A stretch of 64,000 bases of DNA from Gracilaria domingensis. Lineage: Eukaryota > Rhodophyta > Florideophyceae > Gracilariales > Gracilariaceae. A program made the translations under genes and the position numbers. Of this stretch, positions 43,088 through 53,697 are shown in pieces. The notes beneath the pieces are model-generated. The model did not search any database. It had not been told where the DNA came from and worked only from the letters and a program-made list of their open reading frames with translations. The stretch is taken from NCBI GenBank assembly GCA_022539475.1, contig VCMS01000230.1, positions 1 to 64,000 on the forward strand, read 5' to 3'. How positions within the stretch are numbered: position 1 is the stretch's first letter; each line of letters begins with the position of its first letter.

Positions 43088-44405
43088 CAGAGCTTCGAGA
43101 AGCACGCTTCTCAAAGAATACGTCGAAAACCTCCTCCAGAAAGAGAGAATTTGTGCTTTCACGTAAAGCATAGCTGCAAATTTTCAAGATAATTAGTGGG
43201 AACAAAACGTTTTGAGCCGTAGAAAAAAAGTCCTTACATTATAGAAACTGTTGTTAAGGTATTCTATTGAAGGTTTTCTTTATCCTTACTTACTGAGCTG
43301 ACCATTTACAGATTTAGTTTCTCAATGTATTTTTAGCGCTCGGAACTATATTATTCTTCAACTATAAAAAAGTATGCATTAAAAAACATAAAATAGTAGA
43401 ATGGTTTAGACATAGAGCCTCGTAGCTTACTTGTTCACAACAGTTCTTCTGAAAATTTAGAGTAAATGTGAAAGAAAAAGAAACTCATATAATTTGTTTC
43501 AAAACATGCAAAAAAGAGGATACATATCTATCAATCTTAAATCAATACTAATCTTTCTATTACATATACTCAGTAAACATTTACTGCGTTTCTCTTGGTC
43601 ATCTGCATAGATTCAGATTTAAATTTCATTTTTAAATATTTTGCGAGATATTTGTTGAACTTCTGCTCAGAGACCTCTTACAACAATCAATCAACTAAAT
43701 ACTTCCAAGTCAGATTTATTTTTTTAAACAGGAATTTACGTGTACATTCTTCAAATCTGTTCTTCTAAATAAGTAAAATCAAAAAATGCTTTTATCTCAG
43801 TAAACAGTAATCTGACGACTAATTCTATTTGTTGTGATCTATGTGGAACATATCGAACATTTCTAATATCTGGAAGTGTTTTTGAAAAACGCTTTAATCG
43901 AATTGACCTCTAGCCTTAATTGTGGAGACTACCTAGAGACATCTCCCATAATTGTGTATGGAAGGAGTTTTTTGTCCTGAAATATTAATTTGTTGGTATG
44001 GTATTGATCTAATGTATGGTTTATGTCTAAAAAGATGAGCGAATGCGCTGTGTGACACGGCGCATACCTCTTAATAATTTTAATTGTTTGCTGTATCTTG
44101 TATGAAGAAATAAAGCCCATTCTAAAAATAAGCGGTCGCCTACGAGACTGTTCTAAATTTTGGGAAATTGCCGCCAAAATATAAGTAGAAAGCATTTTAA
44201 AATAGGTTGGTGTAGCTAATGAGCTCCAGATTCGATTCACGCCTATCTCAGTAGGAGTTTTGCTATAAGCGGTCTTTTACGAGACTGTTCCAAATTTCCG
44301 GCAAAATATGAGTGAACATCTTTTTTAAAAAGATTGGTTCTGCTAATCAGCTCCAGATCAAGGCTTTGAGAAGTAAACTTCTCAAAGTAAAGGTCGCAAA
44401 GCTCC
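43088..44405 (+). repeat. repeat family copy B
   Basis: Starts CAGAGCTTCGAGAAGCACGC and aligns with the reverse complement of 33463-34630. It contains the core atgcgctgtgtgacacggc. The last 140 bp (44270-44405) partially duplicate the preceding block and end in a near-palindrome ctttgagaagtaaacttctcaaag-type sequence. Non-coding. Confidence 0.65.
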
Positions 44406-44689
44406 TCTATAAATTATCTTTTGATACATAATACATAATTATTTTTCTTTAAGCGTTCCATCAAGCCAAACAAACTTCTTCATTTTTTATATTAGTCCTC
44501 ATACAGTTAGTATATGAAAAAGCTTTTGTTCTTGAATGTACAAAATGTAGCTCTTATTTATATTTTTATATAGCATCAAACAATTGTTTAACATATCATA
44601 TAATTTAGTTAAGTATTGTTCGTTCCTTGTAATGGAGTCTGTTGGTTATAGGAGCTACTTTGGAGCTCCTACTTGATAAAGGAAATACC

Positions 44690-44832
44690 ACTAAACCCCG
44701 AATTTGTAATATGGGCTCCAATATGAAAGAAATCTGCAATATGTATTGCAATAGGCAATACTTCTTGCAATATGCAATAATTATTGCATATTGCAATATA
44801 TTGCAATAGCAATGAATTGCGACACAGCCCTG
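44690..44832. mobile_element. partial copy of the TTGCAATA hAT MITE
   Basis: Dense TTGCAATA-type motifs end in acacagccctg (44832), matching the right terminus of the complete element at 19692-20365. No left terminus or 8-bp duplication was found. Confidence 0.5.
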
Positions 44833-45036
44833 TTGATGAAAAATCATTGCATCAACTTATAAGGTTTGAATTAGATGTTTTTAACTTAAAAAATGAAAAA
44901 GAAAAGTTTTTGTACGCAACATGAAATATTACAGAACAGAACTTTTAGAAATATTTGAATTTTATTGTTGTACTGTAACAAATAGAGCTGAATAAAGGTA
45001 ATAAGTAAAAACAATACAAAGCAGAACAGCGTTTTT

Positions 45037-45530
45037 TTGGCTGTTTTTAAACTACATTTAATGATACCTAAAAATTTGGAGGTAATGCCAGAAGAAGCGT
45101 CTACATTTGCCTTGTACAGAACCCTTCTTTTTGGATATCACCTAAAGATACATTTTTCCAATGTGTGCATGGAAGGAAATTTTTTTCTTCAGGAGGTCAT
45201 TTGTTGGAATGGCAGTGATCGAATCACAGCAATGCTCCGAAAAAGGCGTTAAACGCGCCGTGTGACACGGCGCATATTTTTAAATAATTTTATTAGAATA
45301 TGACAGATACTTTGAAAAAAAAGAGATCATTCTATATATAAGCGCGCACTTTTCGTCAGTGTACCAACAACCTAGGAAGATTACCAAATCTAATGTTAGT
45401 GCTAGTATTTATTCTATTTTCGCTAAAACTGGCTTTCCATTTTGAGGTGATTAGCGAGTGTCCACGCCAGTAGGAGCTTTGCAATTAGATTTACGTCTAT
45501 ACCGGTAGGAGCTTTGCTATAACGACTATC
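45037..45530 (+). repeat. repeat family copy C (partial)
   Basis: Shares with copies A, B and D the block gtgtgcatggaagg, the core gcgccgtgtgacacggcgca, and two successive gtaggagctttgc(t/a)at ends (near 45470 and 45510). Non-coding. Confidence 0.6.
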
Positions 45531-46378
45531 TAGTTCACGACTTGACAACCCTGTCGATCTTATACATCACACACTCGCTTGCGCAGTTCCAGCAACAAGA
45601 ATGTGCCGTTAACCTCGACGGCAGCGCATAACGGTGCAATTTTATCTCAATAATATCGAATCGCACCGTTTTTCGCTGGTCTTGTCGCAAACGGAGCCAA
45701 GAAACTGGCAAATGGAAACTTTCTCACGCATGAACCACGTGTCTTCATCCATTCGAAGGATTCACGATGGGTCTTATAAATCAAAACTTTTAAACTTTTG
45801 AATACTGCACGACATGCTCTTGTCTCACAAATGAATGCACATGAATACCCGGCTTAACCTTACAACACTGTTGTGTAGCACTTCCAATGTCAGTGTGAAA
45901 GTGGTTTTGGAAACTGAACTTGGATTTATACTACAACTACAGCGCACGTAGGTGTAGTGTAATCCCAAGCTGGCCCAGTTGGCGCGTAGAACGCGCCACT
46001 TGGCCCAGCAAACTCACCAAAGCATGCTCTAAATGTTTTGAATCGAAGAGAATTCTATATTCTCCGCGTTTGTGATGCTGCGTACCTTTGGCTGCATTCT
46101 CTGTCCTCAGCTCTCTCCAAGTACGATCTCAAATTGTCACAGTCCGCACCTGCCAATATTCCCTACACATTCTCAGCTAAACCCACTAGACTGCAGTTGC
46201 TCAGTGATTCCCGTTTTTAACCTCCTTCTCTATCTCCTGCATAATCTACACTACGCTGAGTCACATTGCGCTCAAAAACATTGCACAAACACGGCTACAC
46301 TTATCGGACGCTGGAAGAATCGCAAAGCCAAAACCGAACACTACAGTTTCTTGAAATCTTTCAGCACCGTTCCATAAT
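45531..46378. other. upstream region of the hAT transposase gene
   Basis: No gene. A perfect hairpin TGGCGCGT/ACGCGCCA lies near 45980-46000 and could sit near an element end. I looked for CA-starting terminal repeats matching the far side (50341-50960) and found none convincing. Confidence 0.4.
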
Positions 46379-48784
46379 ATGTCGGAGAATATCTCCGCGT
46401 CGCAGACGTTAACAAATGAGAACGAAGCCGAATCTACATCAAGTAGGCGAGCGAAAAAACGAAAATGGTGGACAGAAGAGCTGTTTGAATGGCGCACATA
46501 CCTTGATGACGACGACGATTATAACACTGGAGCAAAATATCTTAGGTGCAAAGCATGTTCTTGGTTTAGCACAGCAAAAGTTGTGAACGCATCGAAGCTC
46601 GGGGAACACTTGCTTCGGTGTAAATGTGTTTCGAGAGAAAACCGTCGTCGCTTACTCGAAGATCCTCGTCTTCAGACAATCAATCGAGAAAAGATAGACA
46701 CAGGAGGTTCGGATCTGTTTGGTATTCCGATAACTCCAAAAGTAGCAAAGAAGCGCAAACTCACTACCCCTGTTGTGAAGATTGAACGAAGACCTCCCAT
46801 ATCTCACCCTCGTTCTGCGCCGGAATCCACGCTCGTCGCGTCTTCACAATTTAACACTCACCATTCCGGAAGTGAGGAAAGTCTGAGCTCTCGTGATCGT
46901 CGATCACGATTCAATGATCTTGTCACACGGTTTTTTGTGAAGTACATGCTACCGTTTTCTCTTTTGAGTCGCAGAGCCGGTTGTGATGAGTTTTATCAAA
47001 TCATTCGATTGGCGAACTATAAACTCAGCAAGCAGCTTCCCGATGCGCAAACAATGGGCTCGAAGAACATTAACATTTACTACGATACTATGCACAGTCG
47101 TGTGAAGGAATCAATTGCCGCTTCGCTGAAAGATTCTTTTGGCACACTCGTTTTCGATGGATGGACAGATGCAAACAACGAAGCAGTCGTAAATGTACTG
47201 CTTTCTCTTACGGGAGTAGAAATTGTGCGAAAGACTTTTTTCTTGAAGTCTATATACACAGGATCTACGAAATGCGATTCTTCTTTTTATGCAAAGGTTG
47301 TTGAAGAGACAATGTTGGAGTTTGGCGACATGAACCGAATTTGCGCTGTCGTGAGTGACAATACAAGCTCATGTGTGAAGGCCAAAGAAAAACTCTTGGA
47401 GAGGCACAATCACATGATTAGTTGCCAAGATCAGACCCATTTGGCTAACATGCAGGATATGGGTAAATTGGTTTGGATCAACGACATACTGTCAATGGTG
47501 GCGGCAGTGATTGCAGATCTTCGGAACCATCCAAAGCTGTACCATCGCTTTAAAGAGCTTAAAACACGATTCAATCTGAGGACTGGTCGTCATCGATCTT
47601 CGGGCGAACTAGACGAATATGGAAGAGTTCTGCTCCCTCCGACCGCAATTCTTCCAACAAAGATGGCTCAAACACGGTTTGCATCATCTGAGAGCATGAT
47701 TGCTTCATTCTTGAGATGCAAAACAGTGTTACGAGAGCTTATTGAGTGCTCTGACTTTCATACTAATCTGTATGGCTCTCGAAATAGAGAAAAGAGGGAG
47801 TTTTTTAAAGCAACAATACGTAACGACGCGCTATATGAGAAACTATTGGACATCTACCACATCTTTCGTCTTATACGCCAGTACCTGAGAATCTTTGACG
47901 ACGAGTCTTCGCTCCTTTCAGAAGTTTACCCGGCCACTATGCAACTCTTAGAAAAAATCAAGAAGCTCCCAGTCACGGCGTTCTATACTGTTGAGAGAAA
48001 GGAAGAAATTATTAACCTCTTTAAAGAAAGAATGAATGGGGAGGGGCGGAAAGTGGCGTTGGTGACGCCCATACACTATGTCGCGTACACGTTGGATATC
48101 AGAAGCGTCTCCGAAAGCTTGGCGCATTTTCGTCCTCATCTCGTGAAACATGTTCTCTCCTTTGTGCGATCGGATTGCTTCCCGGCTAGTGAAAAGGTAA
48201 CTAGTGTAGGTGGTGAATGCGGAGCGGTTGATCGAATATGTAAGGAGTTCGTTTCTGTGCGCATGGCGTGGCGCTCACAGATGCAAGACCTGGTTTCAAG
48301 GCATTCTTTAATGATGTATAGTCGAACGCCGGTATACTATTGGATTGAGTACCCAAAGACATCCCTTCTCCGTCAGTTTGCGCTTCGGGTTCTCTGCGCC
48401 AGTCCATCATCTTCCTCCGTCGAGCGTAGTTTCAGCTTCCAAGGTCGCCTCAGAACATCTTCACGTAACCGGTTGCAACAGAAGAAAGTGGCAAAGTTAA
48501 TATTCTGTGCGTTCAATGAGTCTCTATTTCAAACTCGCAACAGAACTGTCAAGAAACTAGATCTGGAGGAGTACACGGAACTTAGGTTCGGTAATGCACG
48601 CCAAACGATGGACCCGGAATTAGCAGAACCAGAAACGAGTGGGGGGATGTACTCTAGGTTTTTGGACGACGAGAGCATTTCTCTTGATACGTCCCACGAT
48701 TTGTGTGAAGAGCTTGAATTAGATGAGCTAGAGAACTGGGAGTCTGCTTTTGTCTCTACCTCTGAGGCAATTCAGATGCTTTAA
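46379..48784 (+). CDS. hAT-superfamily transposase, DUF659 type, intact
   Basis: 801 codons from ATG to TAA without interruption. The N-terminus is basic, followed by a BED-like zinc finger (C57, C60, H77, C81). The catalytic core has LVFDGWTD (Asp260), AVVSDNTSSCVKAKE (Asp327) and SCQDQTHLANMQDMG, as in DUF659 proteins. The C-terminal hATC dimerisation block reads SPSSSSVERSFSFQGR, with the expected catalytic Glu near residue 682. Such enzymes excise and insert DNA with 8-bp target duplications. Intact coding argues for recent activity or selection. Its stop codon interlocks with that of the convergent gene. It may mobilise one of the hAT MITEs in the window, but the terminal repeats of this copy were not found. 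Confidence 0.88.
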   Translation: MSENISASQTLTNENEAESTSSRRAKKRKWWTEELFEWRTYLDDDDDYNTGAKYLRCKACSWFSTAKVVNASKLGEHLLRCKCVSRENRRRLLEDPRLQTINREKIDTGGSDLFGIPITPKVAKKRKLTTPVVKIERRPPISHPRSAPESTLVASSQFNTHHSGSEESLSSRDRRSRFNDLVTRFFVKYMLPFSLLSRRAGCDEFYQIIRLANYKLSKQLPDAQTMGSKNINIYYDTMHSRVKESIAASLKDSFGTLVFDGWTDANNEAVVNVLLSLTGVEIVRKTFFLKSIYTGSTKCDSSFYAKVVEETMLEFGDMNRICAVVSDNTSSCVKAKEKLLERHNHMISCQDQTHLANMQDMGKLVWINDILSMVAAVIADLRNHPKLYHRFKELKTRFNLRTGRHRSSGELDEYGRVLLPPTAILPTKMAQTRFASSESMIASFLRCKTVLRELIECSDFHTNLYGSRNREKREFFKATIRNDALYEKLLDIYHIFRLIRQYLRIFDDESSLLSEVYPATMQLLEKIKKLPVTAFYTVERKEEIINLFKERMNGEGRKVALVTPIHYVAYTLDIRSVSESLAHFRPHLVKHVLSFVRSDCFPASEKVTSVGGECGAVDRICKEFVSVRMAWRSQMQDLVSRHSLMMYSRTPVYYWIEYPKTSLLRQFALRVLCASPSSSSVERSFSFQGRLRTSSRNRLQQKKVAKLIFCAFNESLFQTRNRTVKKLDLEEYTELRFGNARQTMDPELAEPETSGGMYSRFLDDESISLDTSHDLCEELELDELENWESAFVSTSEAIQML

Positions 48785-50340
48785 TTTCGTCTGTTCGAAG
48801 CAATACTTTCCTTCTCGTACCTTTTCTTCTTCATTGCTTGTTTGTAGGATCCGCATTTGGCTCTGCTTCCTTTCTTGCGTCGCTTATTAGTCTTTCTCTT
48901 TAGTTCTCTGATTTCAGAGACCAAGCGCACCCCAGAATTGCTTCCCGTGGCGGCCATTAATATTGGCTTTGATAAAGTTTGTGGATGGGCTTCGGAGCTG
49001 TCCAATAGCTCGCCTTTATCCAGATCAATGCACACGACATGATCCACATCAGAACCTCCCTTCAGCCGTAGAAGCAACACCCCGAATAGCTTAGTCTCGA
49101 TGGAATTCCACACAGAGTCCAAGTCCCGTGCCGCAACTTTAACTCGTATGAGTTCTAGATGTGGCATGTACAGTTCCAGCCATTTGCACGCGTCCGTCAT
49201 ACACACCATCGGTTCTATAACCTTGTCAGCGAGTACACTTTGTGCTGATTCCATATCAACTACTCTACTTATTGCATTAACCAGCGCCAGTTGTAGGCAA
49301 AACCCCGGGCTTCTTGATACAGCCATACGGGAAAAGTGTCTCAGACCTACGCCCTTTACCTCTTTGTCCTTGCCCCCCGGGCAGCGAATATCTACGGCAC
49401 TCCCAACATGGTTCATACACCATGCATCAATGGCCTCAATACATTTGAACGGCAAGTCTTCGTCCATATCAACGGCCAGAGATCCGTCCAAATTCCTACT
49501 GACCTCAACGTCGCAGCTCCCAGACATAATCTGCAAACGATAGAGTGCGCTCGCTAACGTCGCTCCACGTAGAGTGTGAAGCTGTATCCGATACCAGGAT
49601 GTGCTTTCCGTTCTATTTCTGCCATAGTACTGCGTGGGAAGAAGGCCGTTTTCAGATGTTATTTCACCAGAGAACATCACCTCTTGAACACTCCAAGGCT
49701 CTCCGTAGAAACTTTCGTCATCCTCAAGAAGGCCCAAACGGTAGGCGACATCGGTTGTTAGCTCCTTTCTTGTGGTTGCAGCGCACCACTTTGTCACTTT
49801 TTGGCCACACCAACGGTCAAGCTTTGTAGCGTCAACTACTTCATCGGGCCAGCCCGCCGATTTCACCAGAAATTTCATTCCAGTTGATGTCTTTATTCCA
49901 CGTATGGTGCGGATATCTAATCGTGTGTCCTCTTCTTCCATATCTTCCATGCTCTTTTGTGCTGCTCTCCACCTGACACGTGCTACCGTAGCTGCTTGTC
50001 GCCTAGGTCTCTGCGTTCCAATTGCAGCCGATTGTGAGGCTACTTCGTTCGGAGATTCTTCGTCTGCTACTTGCGCACATTGTATTGAATGTTCGCTGTG
50101 CTCATCTTCCTCGAGACATGATCTCAAAAAGGTCATACGGCGGAGCTTGCGACTTCTCTCTGACTCATTTGTCACTCTAACAACAGCCACGCTGGGCCAC
50201 AGCAGACCGCTGATAGACGCCAAGACGAGACGAAGAGTACAGTCACAAAGGTTTGGAGATGATAAGATTAAGCTTCTGCGACGATTGCGGCGCAAAGAGA
50301 AGTTCATGTCAGCGAAACGTCTTGCGGAGACGTCAAGCAT
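48781..50340 (-). CDS. convergent partner gene: chromodomain-like plus papain-like protein, function unknown
   Basis: 519 codons from ATG at 50340, uninterrupted. N-terminus basic, then an acidic/serine region. Residues about 140-190 (TIRGIKTSTGMKFLVKSAGW, then KLDRWCGQKVTKWC) look like a chromodomain-type fold. The C-terminal half has PGFCLQLALVNAI (Cys348) and, 86 residues on, DHVVCIDLDKGELLDSSE (His434, Asp447). This Cys-helix and His-strand-Asp arrangement is as in papain-like or Josephin-like peptidases. The tail is lysine/arginine-rich. Protease identity is inference only. Tail-to-tail arrangement with the hAT gene and stops sharing TTAA suggest the two form one unit. A host gene is the alternative. 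Confidence 0.6.
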   Translation of the reverse strand: MLDVSARRFADMNFSLRRNRRRSLILSSPNLCDCTLRLVLASISGLLWPSVAVVRVTNESERSRKLRRMTFLRSCLEEDEHSEHSIQCAQVADEESPNEVASQSAAIGTQRPRRQAATVARVRWRAAQKSMEDMEEEDTRLDIRTIRGIKTSTGMKFLVKSAGWPDEVVDATKLDRWCGQKVTKWCAATTRKELTTDVAYRLGLLEDDESFYGEPWSVQEVMFSGEITSENGLLPTQYYGRNRTESTSWYRIQLHTLRGATLASALYRLQIMSGSCDVEVSRNLDGSLAVDMDEDLPFKCIEAIDAWCMNHVGSAVDIRCPGGKDKEVKGVGLRHFSRMAVSRSPGFCLQLALVNAISRVVDMESAQSVLADKVIEPMVCMTDACKWLELYMPHLELIRVKVAARDLDSVWNSIETKLFGVLLLRLKGGSDVDHVVCIDLDKGELLDSSEAHPQTLSKPILMAATGSNSGVRLVSEIRELKRKTNKRRKKGSRAKCGSYKQAMKKKRYEKESIASNRRN

Positions 50341-50949
50341 AGGTCACAATTCGTGGGTTGCACTCATCACTCTTTCCCGCCATTCCAGTCTCTCCATGTT
50401 ATGTAACTGCCATATTACTTGGCGCTTTTAATGTTTGGGTCGTCACAGAGTCAATTGCGGCAAAGCGAAAGCCAGCGGGAGCGGATCGGGGCGCATGTAA
50501 TGAGCGGTCCAGACACCACGCACATTATCCTGATAGCCAACGGCGACAGCGAGCTGTTTAGGTGGTGCATAATGGAAACGTTACATGCCGGACACGATAG
50601 ACTGTACAGGATGACCTCGTAGTGCCCCGAACCTCCAGCGCGCGTGAGCAATGCGGTTGCCCGTGCGCGCATGCCGGCGCGGTGTCCGCCGAGAGCGGAA
50701 AGACCGTAGCGCACGGATGCTGTGCAACGCACAGCTGCAAGGCATGAAATGCGGCGCCTAGCTCATCCCAAAACTGGGTCGGGCAGCGTGGGAGGAGTAC
50801 ATAGAGCTCATGCTCGCGACGGGAGAAGAACTCGTAATGATGGTACGCGCGCCGGGGAGTAGTGCGCACAGCTAGTGCACAGCTAGTGCGCTTCTTGGTG
50901 CCGGAGCTCCCGCCGGTGGTGGCGTTTGAAGTGACGCCGACCGGGACGC
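50341..50949. other. upstream region of the partner gene; no clear gene
   Basis: A 41-codon frame from an ATG near 50502 (MSGPDTTHIILIANGDSELF) reads well but stops at 50622. GC content rises sharply after about 50600, marking a change of sequence origin. No terminal repeat was recognised. Confidence 0.35.
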
Positions 50950-51237
50950 ACTGGGGAAAAGAGGCGCGCGATGCAATGGCGCGCCCGACAAGCGGCTCCG
51001 CGACGCACATGGCGCGCTCGTCAAGCTGCAGCGCAAAGCACATGGCTCTCTCGACAAGGAGCTGCGCGACACGCCTGGTGTGCTCGCGAAGCGGCTGCGC
51101 GACGCGCATGGCGCGCTCGACGAGCAGCCACGCGACGCGCATGGCTGTTTCGACAAGGAGCTGCGCGACGCATATGGTGCGCTCGCGAAGCGGCTGTGCG
51201 ACAAGAACAGGACGACGCTGATCGGGCTCCACAGCTA
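50950..51237 (+). pseudogene. hendecad-repeat coiled-coil fragment
   Basis: A GC-rich stretch repeats a 33-bp unit about seven times. In the frame ending at 51237 it reads as 11-residue units such as LRDAHGALAKR and ELRDAYGALAK, the hendecad pattern of coiled coils. The same frame has a TGA shortly upstream and no start, so it is a fragment. Other frames over it are also open because the period is a multiple of three. Confidence 0.5.
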
Positions 51238-51439
51238 GCCTTAAGTGGCGTCGTGCGCCGCTCGGCGTAGCGCGCGCGAGCGCCGCCGTTTTCTTGGATT
51301 TGCCTTCCTATATGAAAACGATTGAAATGCTGGTAACCCTTTACAATTAGCGAACTGCAAAGTCGATGCCCATCATCGGCGCTCGCGCGCCCGGACGCGC
51401 CAGAGACTCTCTGGCAGAGAGACGCAGCACGTACTACCC

Positions 51440-51698
51440 CGTGCCTGCCACGCAGTGTAAAGAAGGCCGCCCTCGAAGCTGAGGAGAACGGAAAGCATGT
51501 TGCTCAGCAGTTTTCGTAGACCTCTGATGACAAAGTCATGGACATGAAGCGCGAGCTGAAGAAGCTCTCGAAGCAGCTCGATCGCGAGCGGAGCGCCTAC
51601 GAATCTGAGAAGGAACGCAGGGAATCTGCTAAGGTCGACGAAGTCTCTCAGCTAGAGCAGAAAGTTGAACAACCAAGATCCGAATATGCTGACTCCAA
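51440..51698 (+). pseudogene. coiled-coil protein fragment left of the POLE2 block
   Basis: One frame reads KKAALEAEENGKHVAQQFS, an in-frame TAG, then MDMKRELKKLSKQLDRERS and LEQKVEQPRSEYADSK: a tropomyosin-like or long coiled-coil protein. It ends where polymerase homology begins. A matching type of fragment lies at 54776-54966, on the other side of the POLE2/NRAMP block and on the same strand. Confidence 0.55.
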
Positions 51699-53619
51699 AT
51701 GGAGGGCGAGCTGCCGAAGAGACCGCTCGCCAATGCTCCGGCGAAGTTCAGAGGTGACATGTTTCGCACGCGATATGAACTTATCCTCAGCAAGCACCCA
51801 AGAGACCGCTCGCCAATGCTCCGGCGAAGTTCAAAGGTGACATGTTTCGCACGCGATATGAACTTATCCTCAGCAAAACACTCCGAAACCCCAAGTTCAA
51901 GCCGCCAACCAGTGGGTCGCTGTCAATGTCGGACACTAGCCCTTATTTTCAGTTGACTGGGATTGAAAGTCTGTCGGGAAGTAAAGGGGATCAGTTAGTA
52001 CTTGGTCTTTTGACGCAATTTGAAGAAGGGTTCTGGTACTTGGAGGATCTCAACGGTGCTATAAAAGCAGACCTGTCAGAAGCTTTCGTCACCTCCGGAA
52101 TGCATACGGAAGGTAGCTTTGTTATAGCGCAAGGACAAGTTACGGAGCGCAAAGGAGAAGAGCCAATATTCAAAGTTCAAGCGATGGGAACCCCCCCCCC
52201 CATGAGTCGCATGAGGATACTATTATGGCTCTTGGGCGAGATTCAAACTTGTTTGGTGGAAGTTTTGATATGTGTGAGACTCCAGATCTTCTAAAGATTG
52301 AAGAGCAGAGCTTGGACACGGTCTTTCTTTTCATTTCAGACGTGGCTTTGGATAACTCTCGCGTTCTCGCTGGACTGCGACATATCTGGAAAGGCTTTCT
52401 TGAAGATGGCGTTGTTCCTGCTGTCGTAATTCTCATGGGCAATTTTCTTTCCCATCCATTTGGGCAAAAACCAGATGATGTGTCAACTCTGTGCGACAAA
52501 TTTGGAGAGTTGGGCGCCATGGTCAAAGACGAGTTTGAGGAACTAATCGACAAAACCACTTTTGTCTTAGTCCTCGGACCAAACGACCCAGGACCGGGGA
52601 ATGTACTCCCACGACCGCCGATGCCACAAATGTTCACAAAGCGATTCGTGGAAACTCTGGGTTCAGGAACTGTTCATCTTGCTGCCAACCCATGTCGAAT
52701 TCGCTTTATCACTCAAGAGATCGTTGTTCTGAGAGACGACCTCATGCAGAAAATGATTCGCCATTGCGCTGTTAAACCTGATCTGACGGAGGCTGGGTTG
52801 ATGCACGCTCATTTGGTGAAAACTGTGAGCGATCAGTCTTATTTGACCCCACTGCCAATCTCTGCGAGACCAGTTCTCTGGGCCCATGACCATGGCCTCT
52901 GGCTTTTCCCCACTCCACATGTTACAGTTCTCGCGGACAGAGTTGACAGCTACATATGCAAGTACGAGAAAACCCTCGGTATGAACCCAGGTTCTTTCAA
53001 GACTGACTTTTCTTTCCTCGTTTACCTCCCAGCTGAGAAGCGAGCGCAGCAAAGCTCCCTCAACAGTGAAGATACACAAACTCTTGAACAGGAGGAAGTG
53101 AGACTAAGAGAAGAGGAAAGTGCTATGTCTCTACATGAGGAGGATGAGTTGGTATCAGATGATCATAGTGAGCAAATCGAAGCAGGGCAAAAGACGCCCA
53201 TCTCACGAGATGATGCTTCACCCGTCTCTGAAGAAGAAGCGCCCAGACTCTTCGAAACAGAGCCAGATGTGCCTCAGCTAGGCCCCGCTCGACTTGTACG
53301 ACCAGAAGATGACATTGAAAGCAATTCAGTGAAGCATGATATCTCTGAAAAGAGCGACATTCAAGGAGAGAAAAACGGACGTAGGCAAAGCTCTGAAGCA
53401 ACGGAGCAAGTTGAGACAAACTCCGAGCCTGATCGTAATCTTGATGCGACAGAAGGAAGCGAACATGCCGACAATGAAGAGTCTGATGATGACAGCCATC
53501 TAGAACCAGCCGAAGGTGTCAAACGACTAGATATAAAGACTTTGGTTCGAAATTCTCTCGTCGAGGACTCGCATTGGATGCCCGAGTTTGACAGAGATTC
53601 AGATTCAGCAGGAGAATAA
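51699..53619 (+). pseudogene. POLE2: DNA polymerase epsilon subunit B, 5'-truncated and frameshifted copy
   Basis: Clear homology to POLE2/Dpb2, the second subunit of the leading-strand replicative polymerase. Motifs: MFRTRYELILSKTLR, LVLGLLTQFEEGFWYLED (OB fold), FLFISDVALDN, ILMGNFLS, LVLGPNDPGPGNVLPRPP, ANPCRIRFITQEIVVLRDD and NPGSFKTDFSFLVYLP (inactive phosphoesterase fold). The usual N-terminal domain of over 100 residues is absent. Two lesions are seen: an 83-bp tandem duplication (51721-51886) that shifts the frame, and an 11-C run (52191-52201) where one C more or less is needed to keep frame. A run-length sequencing error is possible for the second. After the normal family end (about 53040) an acidic Ser/Glu tail of about 190 residues follows. 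Probably a non-functional duplicate. Confidence 0.8.
51721..51886 (+). repeat. 83-bp tandem duplication inside the POLE2 copy
   Basis: Two adjacent copies (51721-51803 and 51804-51886) start gaccgctcgccaatgctcc and agree except for a substitution (ttcagagg/ttcaaagg) and divergence at the very end. The period is not a multiple of three, so it disrupts the frame. Confidence 0.85.
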
Positions 53620-53697
53620 GTCAATAAGCTACGACGGCGTCTCACTATTTTTACACAAAGTTTAGAACAGTTTTGCTCCTTTGGGAAAACTTGAGTG

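Noticed and set aside
45531-50960. Terminal inverted repeats of the intact hAT element
   Set aside because: Several CA-starting candidates on the left (near 45940, 45975) have no matching partner on the right and no 8-bp duplication.
50558-51232. 224-codon minus-strand frame with VAQLLVERAM-type repeats
   Set aside because: It is an antisense reading of the 33-bp tandem repeat; the plus-strand hendecad frame is the more protein-like one.
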